A stretch of 64,000 nucleotides of DNA. Source: Isoetes taiwanensis (lineage: Eukaryota > Streptophyta > Lycopodiopsida > Isoetales > Isoetaceae). The notes beneath the pieces were generated by a model. The model was given only the letters and a program-made list of their open reading frames with translations, was not told the DNA's origin and did not search any database. Within the stretch, counting starts at the first letter, position 1; every line of letters starts with the position of its first letter. The position numbers were made by a program, and so were the translations under genes. The stretch is from NCBI GenBank assembly GCA_021234155.1, contig JAJEKV010000685.1, positions 1 to 64,000 on the forward strand, written 5' to 3'. Of the stretch, positions 24,946 through 34,414 are shown piece by piece.

Positions 24946-25440
24946 CTCCCATTAAGGCCTCTTTTAGACCCCGCAGAAACTCGATCACCGCTGACCACGT
25001 GGACGAAGTTAAGTCCCCGCGGCCCCGCCATGGGCACACGCGATCCTCGCACCTCTAGAGGTGGATGCATGATCCCGCCGCACCTCCGAGAGGTAGATGC
25101 GACCAGTAGCCCACTATTGGCTGACAATGTCTCTTAATCGACTCCTTGATTACACGAACTAAAGGAAGACGATGATATATGCAAAGGAGCAAGCTCACAA
25201 TGCATATGTTACGCCGACGTTCGCGGCGAAGAATCAAGGGGGTTGACGGGACCCTATAGGATATTCTATGGAAGCGTATGCGAACCTGCTGGAAAACCAG
25301 GACGGAGTAAACTCACGTTCAAAGATTCAACATTAAGGCTCGTGACTAAAAACGACACCTCAAAGGCAAAACCGTTTCCCAAGGGGTATTTTGACTCAAC
25401 TCGGGCTGGCCAACGCTCGAGGTGAATTCTAGGCTAATCA
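24946..25440. other. GC-rich sequence next to hAT copy 1, unknown
   Basis: Homology with the second hAT copy stops at about 24945, after CGCCAAACTCTTTCACAAA. The following 500 bp is GC-rich and has a local duplicated word (about 25042-25100: CGCACCTCTAGAGGTGGATGC and CGCACCTCCGAGAGGTAGATGC). No gene recognised. Confidence 0.4.
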
Positions 25441-25469
25441 CGTTTTTCTTATATATACTACTAACAGTG

Positions 25470-25805
25470 CCACAAAACAGGCCAAACAAAGGGCGCAAAT
25501 ATTTTTTGCTTAAAATCGGGCAAAAATAGCTCCGAAAAATTTTCGTCTGTCGAAAACAACTAAACCGCTGCGGAAACCTTCGGAATCGCCAGACGCCGGT
25601 TCAAATTTTTCGGCGTCTGCAAAAACAACTAAACCGCTGACGCCGAAAAAAAAAAGTTCCGCACGCTAGGGCATGGTTTTGGCGCAGCACGCCGAAAGGT
25701 TTCGGCAGACGCTGGCGTTGCACGCTGGTTTAGTTGTTTTCGGCACGCCGAAAATTTTCTCGACTTAATTGTTTTGCCGTATTTTGGCGTTTTGCTCTGA
25801 CAAAT
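25470..25805. repeat. imperfect foldback with AAAACAACTAAACC cores
   Basis: The left half contains CGAAAAATTTTCG and CGAAAACAACTAAACCGC (about 25553), repeated at about 25621. The right half carries the reverse complement (GGTTTAGTTGTTTTCGGC, then CGAAAATTTTC, about 25727-25760). The outer flanks also pair loosely (GGGCAAAAATAG with TTTTGCCGTATTT). This makes a non-coding inverted-repeat element of roughly 330 bp, probably a MITE. It sits just downstream of the Harbinger remnant. Confidence 0.55.
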
Positions 25806-26245
25806 TTGTGCCGTATCATTCAATTCATACATATTCCGTATAAAACGTACAGCGTATTGAACCTATCCCTGCAGAGTAACATAAATTACATGGCAAGCAA
25901 ATAGGCGGAATTATGTCCACAATTCGAAGAGAAATTGTATGCGATGATGAGCCCTATGGCTTAATCTTTGGCGCCGTGTCTCCAAACCTGTAATTGCACA
26001 AGCTCATCGTTTTTCTTCTCAAAAGTGCTTTTGTTAATGCATTTCTACGCTACGCATTGGATTGAGAAATTTCCTGGGCGTTCATGTTAGCGTTACCAAT
26101 CAGAATAGAAGCCTCCTTTGGATCATCTTCAGGAAGTGTCCTTGCAAGGGGCCTCCAACGGATTTAAATTCACACCATCGACTCTTTATGAATTCCATAT
26201 TTTGCAGCCCTAGCAATTTTACGTCTCTGGTACTTTTAATCGGCT

Positions 26246-26739
26246 TTATCGCCTCTCAAATTTTTTAGTTTTTTTTTTTCCGCGAACCTGCTTGGCGTTC
26301 TCAAGTTCCATTTTGGCCTCACTAACCCAGGACTGATCAAAGCTATCACCATGGCGAATGCAAAGATTATGCAGAACAAGGCAAGTGGCCACTATCTCAG
26401 GCACTTTCGCAAGGTTCGTATTATTTCTTTTCAAAAGAATCCTGAATCTAGATTTTAACATACCAAATGCACATTCCACGTGCATTCTCGTGCTCGATTG
26501 AAGATAGTTCCAGTTGAAGGGGATGATTGTGATAGAAAGGCCTGAATACGCATAAACATAACAATTGCTAGTAGAATTCTTCTTTCCCTGCCCTCCATAG
26601 GGCGTCCCATAGGCAATTGCTCATCTACATATAGTCCATCTATCTGGATGTTGTTGATCTGCATTTGATCTTGTTGTTGCATGTCTGTTTCCTCATTGTT
26701 GATAAGCCGGTTTACTAGGTTCACATTTGATTCTTGCAA
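26246..26739 (-). pseudogene. internally deleted PIF/Harbinger transposase
   Basis: The N-terminal part (26455-26739) starts with an ATG and includes a Gln-rich stretch and RRILLAIVMFMRIQAFL, the helix that precedes the catalytic core in plant Harbinger proteins. The C-terminal part (26246-26485, another frame) has HVECAFGMLKSRFRILLKRN and IVATCLVLHNLCIRHGDS. The first contains the final catalytic Glu of the DDE triad; the second is the conserved LHN segment. The region between, which should hold both catalytic Asp residues (some 150-200 residues), is missing. PIF/Harbinger transposases move DNA flanked by 3-bp duplications and power Tourist MITEs. This copy is inactive. Confidence 0.8.
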
Positions 26740-26744
26740 ATCTC

Positions 26745-27500
26745 CCTAGTTCTCAATTGTTTTCTTATCAAATACTTCCATTTCACCAGTTTCTAATGGC
26801 CTGAGAATTCCGTATTGTTCTGTTACTAAACTATAAAACACAAGAGAATCCACTGAAAAAGAATAGAATAGAACTTGCATACATATTCTGAAGGCACGGG
26901 AGGAAGAAGCCTTTCGATTCGCCAAGCCTTTCGATTCGCCACCGTCTCTGTTTGATCGAATCCTTTCCTACGTTGAAAGTTTCTGTCGCAGGTTTTTCTA
27001 TGAACAATATGTGGCGATAACGACGTGGCATTTAAATATTAAGTGCCCTAGTTCGTTGAATGATAGCCGTAAAAAAATTCAATTATTTCGAGTGACTTTA
27101 ATGCCATGTAAATATTAGATATGCACGGTAGTGGAATCTCACCCTAACAACCTTTCTCATCTCCGTGGTTTTTTTTGCTATTTTTTAATTTCTCTAACCG
27201 TAGATCTTAAGAAAAAAGAATCTACCAGGGAAAATCATCTCCTTCGACTATAATATAGGTTTTGAAAAATCTCGTCTGACCCAAGGGCTGAAGCCTCGAG
27301 ATATGGCGACCAGCATGCTGCCAGCATTTATGGCATTCTCCTTTCTTGACTCCAAGTAAAGCAACCTCGAGATAGGGTGAGCAGCTTGCAGGTAGCATTT
27401 ATGCTAAAAAGTTTGGGAAAATATAGGGCTAATAAAGATGGGTCGGGATGGGATGGGGTCCAAACAAGAGTGGATTAGGAGGAAGCACACGGCCCAAAAC
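26745..27500. other. anonymous AT-rich DNA
   Basis: No gene recognised. AAGCCTTTCGATTCGCCA is repeated in tandem near 26908-26942. A CCTCGAGATA(T/G)GG...GAGCAGC-like pair lies near 27290-27400. Both are small local duplications. Confidence 0.4.
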
Positions 27501-27510
27501 GAAACGAAAC

Positions 27511-27606
27511 CCTAATTCATAAGAAGCATTTAATTCCTTCAACAATAGCCCAGCCAGAAACAGAAACCCCTAATTCATAAGAAGCATTTAATTCCTTCAA
27601 CAATAG
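27511..27606. repeat. direct repeat of about 38 bp, period 58
   Basis: CCTAATTCATAAGAAGCATT continuing through TAATTCCTTCAACAATAG occurs at 27511-27548 and again at 27569-27606, practically identical, separated by 20 bp. A recent local duplication or slippage. Confidence 0.85.
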
Positions 27607-27649
27607 TCTCTCCTACTGCATATCCTCCACACCCAACTCGTATGGGTGG

Positions 27650-27730
27650 CCACAAAACAAAATGCTAGCCAGGTCAATAAGGTTGCCAAATTATCTCTGG
27701 AGTAAGATTTTGGTAATGGTTTGGCGAGAA
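27650..27730. repeat. 81-bp direct repeat, left copy
   Basis: Starts CCACAAAACAAAATGCTAGC and ends TGGTTTGGCGAGAA. The partner is at 28581-28661, about 930 bp away, with four mismatches, three of them C/T transitions. The pair may mark the two ends of something inserted between, but the intervening DNA has no recognised element except the Helitron 3' end at 28308. Confidence 0.8.
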
Positions 27731-28278
27731 CGTTATGTATCAAGAAAAGGATGGTATGGTATGGTATTGTTGTCCTTTTGGATTGTTTACTTCTTAACAA
27801 AAGCGTGTATAGACGGGAAGTGTAGAACTTTCATGCTCTCTCCGTCTACATCATATATTGAATATCTACCAAGTAAAAATTTTATGCAAAGCACAAAACA
27901 AAGATAGTTGAAGGTACCCAAAAAAATGCAACCATTAATATACATCTCATTTTCACCTGCATATTTCACAGCCCAAAGTTATCAATGCAGGATTTTCTAT
28001 TCTATTTTATTCTATTAATTTTGACATCGACATAGAATATTTCCTCCATTTGACGCCTCCAAATTTCTACATAAGTAACAAAGTCAACTTAGCCTGAGGA
28101 AAACTCAAGCAATGGCCGACAAAATAACACTCTCTTCTCAAGAGCTTAGCCGAAGCAATGTTCGAACAATGATCGATAACTACCTAAGCATCACAAGAGA
28201 ATTTTGAGAAAATACAAACAATTTCTTAGTTCTCAACATTTTGTTGGTGTGTGCACTAATTAACATGTTCCAACGTTA

Positions 28279-28308
28279 GCCCAGCAACGTTGGGCACACG
28301 TTTACTAG
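28279..28308 (+). mobile_element. Helitron 3' end (plus orientation)
   Basis: The hairpin GCCCAGCAACGTTGGGC (28279-28295) is followed by ACACGTTTA and CTAG (28305-28308), then T. This is the Helitron 3' signature and has the same spacer ACACGTTTACTAG as the ends at 60018 and, reversed, at 45060. The hairpin arms have changed together (CCA/TGG), which keeps the stem. The element body should extend left. No matching 5' end (TCTACTTA...) was found. Confidence 0.75.
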
Positions 28309-28580
28309 TATGTTATTATAATATATCTACGGGTATATTATGTTGTATGCATTACAATTTTGAGAACCATTTACTTACATTGGCTAGGCATCTGTTTAAT
28401 ACATTAAATTTGAAGGTATTTTTGAAACGGACCTAAAGTGCATGCTTGTCATCCGTGTTGGCCTCAAACCCTTAGAAAAGGACCATTCCCTATCATCCAC
28501 ACTTAGATTTGTTGGATAAACCTCCAATGTTTGAGTTTGGTATTGTCTCTTAGAAGAACATCAAATTTTAAAAAATATAG

Positions 28581-28661
28581 CCACAAAACAAAATGCTAGC
28601 TAGGTCAATAAGGTTGCCAAATTATTTTTGGAGTAAGATTTCGGTAATGGTTTGGCGAGAA
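28581..28661. repeat. 81-bp direct repeat, right copy
   Basis: Partner of 27650-27730: CCACAAAACAAAATGCTAGC, then TAGGTCAATAAGGTTGCC, to GGTTTGGCGAGAA. Followed by a poly-T run (about 28680-28696). Confidence 0.8.
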
Positions 28662-28727
28662 AATGGGGATGTAATTTAGTTTTTTTTTTTTTTTTTAATT
28701 AAATGGCATTTATACTCAACCTTAAAT

Positions 28728-29150
28728 GAGATGGTAACATATTGTTTCTATTACTATTGGGACCAACGGCATCTAAAATGTTGCAAATTTCTATGGAGTG
28801 GCATGGTGTTGAACATTTGCCTAGTTGGTGCAGACATAGTGTTGAGATGGTTGCATATTGTTTTTGATATTATTGGGACAAGAGGCAATTAAAATGTTGC
28901 AAAGTATGGAGTGGCACTTGAAAACTTCTTGGATGGTGCAGACATGCACTTTAGATGCAAACATTAGAAAGCATTCTTATATAGGGTCTAACTATTACGA
29001 CCAGATGCTAATAACCTGTTGAAAATTGTGTGTATTTAGTGGCATTGCGTATATGTGGTAAATTTGAATACTAATATTAGAAAAGGTTAACTAGAACACT
29101 TGTTTGGAAGGTGCAGACATGCACAAGATTGTAGTGCACTAGATGCAAAT
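28728..29150. repeat. three diverged tandem units of 115-170 bp
   Basis: Units start near 28728, 28843 and about 28980. Each carries an ATTGGGAC(C/A)A or ATTACGACCA word, AAAATGTTGCAAA or a relative, GTGGCA, and TTGG(T/A)(T/A)GGTGCAGACATG near the end. No protein signal. They precede another repeat set at 29.33 kb. Confidence 0.5.
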
Positions 29151-29334
29151 AACAGAAATCGTTTGTTGATATGTTAACACAGGGGCAGTAGACATTTATA
29201 GCCATGAAGGTTCCTTTTTAATGGCAATTTAAGATTATTAGACCATGGGTCTTCAACCCTTGACGAAATTTTTAGAGAAGTGAACATATAAAAGGTTTTT
29301 TTCTTTTTCTAGATGTAGAATTGTCGCAGACCTA

Positions 29335-29690
29335 ATATTGATCTTCAGAAGCCTTTTGCTGCTAGTTGAATGCCAGACTAGGTACAGTGGGAAATAGGCA
29401 GATTGAGATATTGCCACAAATGTAATGTAGATCCCACAGAGCTTTTGCAGCCGGTTGAGTGCCAGCCTGACCCAGGTACAAGACAAATGGAGTGCTCACA
29501 CACATTAATGTAGATTTTCGCGAGCTTGGGCTGCGGTCAAGTACCGGCCTTACAGGGTACACAAACAAATGGAGAGTTCACACAGGTGGTTCCGATTTTG
29601 GCAAAGATTTACGAAAGATTTGGGCTGACTCTGCATGCAGATGGTGCGGCATCCGCTTGGCAAGGATTTACAAATGATTTAGGCTGGTTC
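29335..29690 (+). repeat. diverged tandem repeats of about 85 bp, exon-like
   Basis: Units begin near 29338, 29426 and 29509, each with TGTAGAT-like, GAGCTT(T/G)xGC(T/A)GC(C/G)GGT(T/C) and GTACAxAxxAAATGGAG words; a fourth, weaker unit may follow near 29590. The plus frame at 29526-29717 reads ILAKIYERFGLTLHADGAAS and ends at a possible splice donor (AAG|GTATTG), so this may be part of a repeated exon. I cannot name a protein. Confidence 0.45.
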
Positions 29691-29943
29691 TTCTCACACA
29701 AGGTATTGCACCCTTGACCAAATAGTGATGTTGAAAATCGGTACTGTCATGACCAGAACTATTCTTAGGGACTTCTCTGATTTCCATATCACTGGTACGA
29801 AATTGCTTATGATGTTTCCCTCCTTTTATCTTCCCCTTAAAATCGACAGAGAGGTTGACACAAATGGTTAATCCATCAGTGCAAGTGAGGAAGAGTTTGA
29901 TAAGCTCTTGGAGTTGATTTACAGTGTTGTTTTACTGAGTTAA

Positions 29944-30127
29944 GCATAGCAAATGTGCAAGTTCCTGTTATTGTTGGAGGCAACAAAATGGCGCTTATGG
30001 ATGATCATGAAAACAGGAGAAATAGCAGCACTAAGAATTTGGCTGGAAGGAATGCATGAGAAATATCTTCTGTTCCTGAAACTCAAGTGCATGAGGATCA
30101 TAACTCTGACCATGAGGAAAATACAGG
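29944..30127 (+). pseudogene. exon-like fragment of an unidentified gene
   Basis: One plus-strand frame reads NVQVPVIVGGNKMALMDDHE, then a polar Asn/Ser stretch, a TGA stop, then SSVPETQVHEDHNSDHEENT, ending at a good splice donor (ACAG|GTATCC). The acidic, low-hydrophobic composition looks like a disordered host protein, and the stop suggests a dead copy. No family recognised. Confidence 0.35.
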
Positions 30128-30409
30128 TATCCTTAGATAATTTTCCTTTGAGTTTATTGCTTTGGGTCATCCAAAAATAATATACAGGATCTACATTGAT
30201 TTAGAGACCCATTACGCAAATAAGATGGTGCTTAGACGAGATTCAAGTTTCCATGGTTAGATCTCCCTTGATTTAGCTTGCTTGGAGGTGTTCAAAGGCA
30301 GTGTACATCAAATACAGGGATTTCTGTGATTACAAGGATGAAACAATAGTGTAGCAGGTTCGAATAAATGTTTACTGCTAATAACATTACTTAATATGCT
30401 GGCTTAAAC

Positions 30410-30930
30410 CATGGTTAGCAGATAACTCGTTATCCCCAAAACTGTAACTCGTTAGCCGTTAGCTAACTAACTAACAAAAACTAACCTGTTATTTTTTGGC
30501 CAAAATATGACAGACGTCAATTTAAAAAAAAAAAAATACCATTGTGCCTGTTTTTCCGAGACGAATCCAAATATGCACAAAACTTGACCTAAAAGAGCTG
30601 TTAACTGCGTCTAAATCTCGCAGACTAGTAGTAGAAGTGTAGTAGATGTGTTTTTTATTGCAAGACTATAATGAAAACAAGGATATATTTCGCATCAAAG
30701 GTTTGAGTATATTCTGATTTTTTAGCATGTTAGAGTAAGTATTTTCAAATTCTGATTGCATATTTAGAATCAGCATGATCAGATTAGTCAAGATCATGTT
30801 TCAAATTGTTAAAATCTGATATATTTTTTTTGGCAAAAAAATAACACGTTATTAACTTTGTAGCTAACTAGTTACACGTGATTTTGGCGTTAGCCGTTAG
30901 CTAACTACTAACTGCTAACTCCTAACTATG
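30410..30930. mobile_element. hAT-type MITE with 8-bp target duplication
   Basis: A 521-bp element starts CATGGTTAG and ends CTAACTATG. It is flanked on both sides by GCTTAAAC (30402-30409 and 30931-30938), an exact 8-bp target site duplication. The arms form imperfect terminal inverted repeats of about 100 bp with words such as GTTAGCCGTTAGCTAACT, GTAACTxGTTAG and TAAC(C/A)xGTTATTxxTTTGGC(C/A). An 8-bp duplication and a CA-start are hallmarks of the hAT superfamily. It carries no frame, so it depends on a transposase from elsewhere. It does not share its ends with the DUF659 hAT copies visible here. Confidence 0.85.
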
Positions 30931-31672
30931 GCTTAAACTGTCTTACACAATCTGGCTTTTTAGTTCATATAAACAGTAAGATTTAACTTATGATGATATG
31001 CTGTCTACTGCTAGTTTCGGTGGTTAATGGCTACTGTACAGTGATAGGTTTACTTGGGTGTAAGGTAATGATGAGAAGAGAGAATTTGAAACAGATTTGC
31101 TAGTTGAGCTCTGTTTGTATTTATGGCTACTGGTTGCTGATTTAAACTAGTGGAACAGAAGATTTAAGTTGTGGTTACTGGTGGTTATTTCTTTAAGCTT
31201 GGAGCTTTGCTACTCTTTATTAAAACGATTTGATTCTTTCATCCTTGTACTAATGGGCTACAAGGGAGGTGCAAGGGGTGACCGGTGATAAACCGAGGGG
31301 CTCTTTCTACCTTATGGCCCTGGATTTGTTACCATTATCATGCTAACAAATTCTTGGTTGGCTGCAGGTACGAACGTCTCTCTTCTTCTTGCTTTTCCTT
31401 GGGGTTCAGTTGGTGTTAGGGATGAATTGGATGTGGAAATACATGAACAATTATGAAGACAACGGTCTATTGAAATAGTACACGTTATCAGCTGAAATAT
31501 GGATATCACTGAGTTGTAGTAATTTATGTTATATGCAAGTGTTTCAAGGTAAACTTTTTGAGCTTTATGGTGATTGGATAACTATTGAGATTAAATTATG
31601 ACTGATTATGGTTTGAAAAAATATGCATTTGCTTCTTCAAATAATGTAACACATTGTGAAAATAATCATACA

Positions 31673-31705
31673 CTAGAAATGTGTGCCCGGTGATGCCGGG
31701 CATTA
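31673..31705 (-). mobile_element. Helitron 3' end (minus orientation)
   Basis: The plus strand reads A|CTAG, AAATGTGT, then GCCCGGTGATGCCGGGC, a 7-bp-stem hairpin with one G:T pair. On the minus strand this is hairpin, ACACATTT, CTAG, T: a textbook Helitron 3' end of the same family as the array at 41-53 kb. The body extends to the right, towards the MPP-alpha fragment at 34.4-36.0 kb. The 5' end was not located. Confidence 0.75.
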
Positions 31706-31719
31706 GTTGTGGCCGCATG

Positions 31720-33970
31720 GAATGTATAGACATAATCAAATATAGAGGGTGAAATGAGATAGTAGGGTGGAATAGACTCTGATGCATAAGTGAAATAGAA
31801 TGTATAGATGTAATGAAGCACATAAATGCCATGGAGTACGTAAAGTCTAGGTTGTTAACTGGTGCAATATGTACAAAATTCGAATTGGATTACGTTGGAA
31901 AATTGAATATTCGCATATGTAAACACGTGCATTTAATTGATTATATGTGTCGGGCAACGCTGGAATGTGGAAAGGAATTCCATATCTGAAGACATTCACG
32001 ATGATGTGTTTCTATGGTTATTATGTTTCATTGCTTGGTCAGTTATGAGTTCGATGAAACATGTTTCATCCTTTCGAGGAGTCGTGATATAATAAATCCT
32101 AAACCTGTAAATCCTAAACCCTAATGAAGATGGAGAATCAAGATGAGACACACAAAATTCTATTAATCATGAAAATCCACCCTTGCTCGGCATTATGATC
32201 GATGATGTCAATGTGGTGATAATGTATATCAATAAGTCAATTTTGTTTGTTAAGATTTCAATGATGAGTGTGTGTGAAAATGTGTTGTGTGTGCAGAGAT
32301 ATGTGTATGCCCTGTCTAGAGACATTTGAATGAATTTTATCAAGGAGAACAATATCTTCAATCTTGGGCCAGCGGCCAAAATTGTTTGTCAAGCTAGGGT
32401 CAAAAAGGCAAAAGTAAAAAAAAAAATTGTAGGGCAAGATAAGTCTTTGAATAATTAATTGAATTCAATTGGACGTTGGGTCAAAGGTTACAAATGATAT
32501 TGTACTCCTGGTCCATAATGGAGTGACTTCCTCGACTGTCTTATGGCAATAAGAAAAGAGAGATTTCACTTAAATTTCTTGAATAGCATCTCTTTTAAAT
32601 GTAAGGCCGTGTCAAGTCGAGTGCAATCGCTATACATCAATATTTAAACCTTGACTAACTCAAAATAACATGGTCATTGGATATATCATTCCTAAAACCT
32701 TGTGTGTTCCAAGATGAAAAATACCATTATAGGTTGATCAGAAAACATTCAGATCATTATGAAACAAACACAAACCCTATTATCTCGAATTGTCAAGGGC
32801 TCAAATTCTCTATTTCAAGTCATTTGATGGTGTGTTGAATGGTATGAACACTCACAATTATGGTGACTTCTTTCACCATGCAGCAACAATTATTGACACT
32901 ACACTTCTTTCTGAAATCAATACATGCTCCATTAAAACCTGTCAACAGCAAGAAAGGAAGTGGATCACATGTGTAGGAGTATTGGATTAGCCTAATACAA
33001 AGAAGGCTTACCTTTGTCTATCTCGTTATACTGCCAATTATTCTACAGAAATTCGGCAGCCAAATCACGTAGTTGCAGCCAGGTGTTGTGTCAAGATTAG
33101 ATGGATTATGACTATAGTGCAAAGGCAACTTGAATGCATTCTAAAGTTCAAAATTAAAAACTGGTTCTAACTAACCTTTTTTTTACTCGGCTTTCTATTT
33201 TGCGAAGTGGCACAGTCTCCTTGCAACTTTTATCCAAAAGGCATCCATCATCGTATTGGAACAACAAAACTGGACTTGCTGCATTTGCAACGGACTTTTG
33301 CATGCAGGTCAATGTTGATGTTCATTCCTTGCATGGTTGAAGAATTGGCTGCAACAAAGGAAAAAAAATGTAAAAGGCACCCATCCAAAGACACGCATAT
33401 GCAGAGTATTTCATTCATATACTCAAAGGGTGACTCACCTCGATGCAAGGTGGTTGATTCATAGACCCAAAGGGTCTGCTAGCAGTCTTTGTCATAAATG
33501 TTTGGAGATAGCATTCCAAATGTCGAATCTAGTGGCTTGCTACAGAAATTGTTCTTCCATAATGGAGGCAAATCTATATACCTTTAGGGTCAAAGCTACT
33601 TAAGGTAGATGCAAAGGCATGTACACATTCAATTTTCCATGTAGATGCATGCAAAAAAAAATGATAGATGGATGTACCTCAAAGAACCGGACAATGGTAA
33701 TAGACCCTAAACCTCCTGTAATGCATGAAGAATATCAAATATCGCAAGACATATTATATTGAGTTCCCAATAGACAATTATACTAACACCTTCAGAATCT
33801 GCTTACTTTGCATTTGCCAAAATGCTGATGAAGTGAAACCAATTGCTTGCTTGTTGTTGCTCCCATTTGATGTTGTTGTATGTTGCAGCGGCTTCCTGCC
33901 TTTTTCTACTTACCTCGAATCCTAAACAACTTCCTAATCAAATCGGCGCCACGTCTTGACATGATACCAT
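31720..33970. other. AT-rich DNA, possible Helitron interior
   Basis: No gene recognised. CCTAAACC(T)/CCTAAACCCTAA words near 32096-32123 resemble degenerate telomere repeat but are too short to mean anything. Frames at 32790-32990 and 33207-33603 are motif-free. Confidence 0.4.
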
Positions 33971-33974
33971 CACA

Positions 33975-34240
33975 GGGAGCAGCCATACATCCCTGAGCAG
34001 GAAATGCCGTTTGGTCATTCATTTATCGATCATCATAGGGAGCAGCCGTATATTCATGCCATGAGGTCATTCATCCCTCACCTTGTCAGAAATCACATTG
34101 GAACTTTATCACATTAGCTGTCAGCCTTTGGAACTATATTACAGGGCACAGCCGTATATTCATGCCATGAGTTCATCCATCCCTCAATGTCATTCATGCC
34201 CTATTCAGCCGTATATTCATGAAGTTTGGTCATTCATCCC
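33975..34240. repeat. diverged tandem repeats around CAGCCGTATATTCATG
   Basis: GGGAGCAGCCATACATCCCTGAG (about 33976), then three units carrying CAGCCGTATATTCATGCCATGAG or close variants (about 34040, 34145, 34207), each followed by a TCATTCATCCCT word. The period is 60-105 bases. They lie just downstream (3') of the MPP-alpha fragment. Confidence 0.6.
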
Positions 34241-34414
34241 TGTTTGATAAATCCTTTTAACGTAAGCCTGCCCTTTTACCCATGAAATTATTAAAATTCT
34301 TCACACAGCCCTGGTATTGTAGACTCTAGCACAAAAAAGAAATAATATAATCAAATATTAATCAAACAGAAGTCAATAACAGACTAATAAGAGTATCTCA
34401 CCTATGCATAATCT

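Noticed and set aside
31940-31962. TCGGGCAACGCTGG as another Helitron hairpin
   Set aside because: The arms do not pair and no CTAG follows at the right distance.
32092-32124. Telomere-like CCTAAACC / CCTAAACCCTAA words
   Set aside because: Only two or three imperfect units in AT-rich DNA; no array, and CCCTAA-type words are common by chance in plant DNA.
33905-33918. TCTACTTACC as a possible Helitron 5' end for the element ending at 53150
   Set aside because: Preceded by T instead of A, and similarity stops after nine bases; that much is expected by chance in a window this size.
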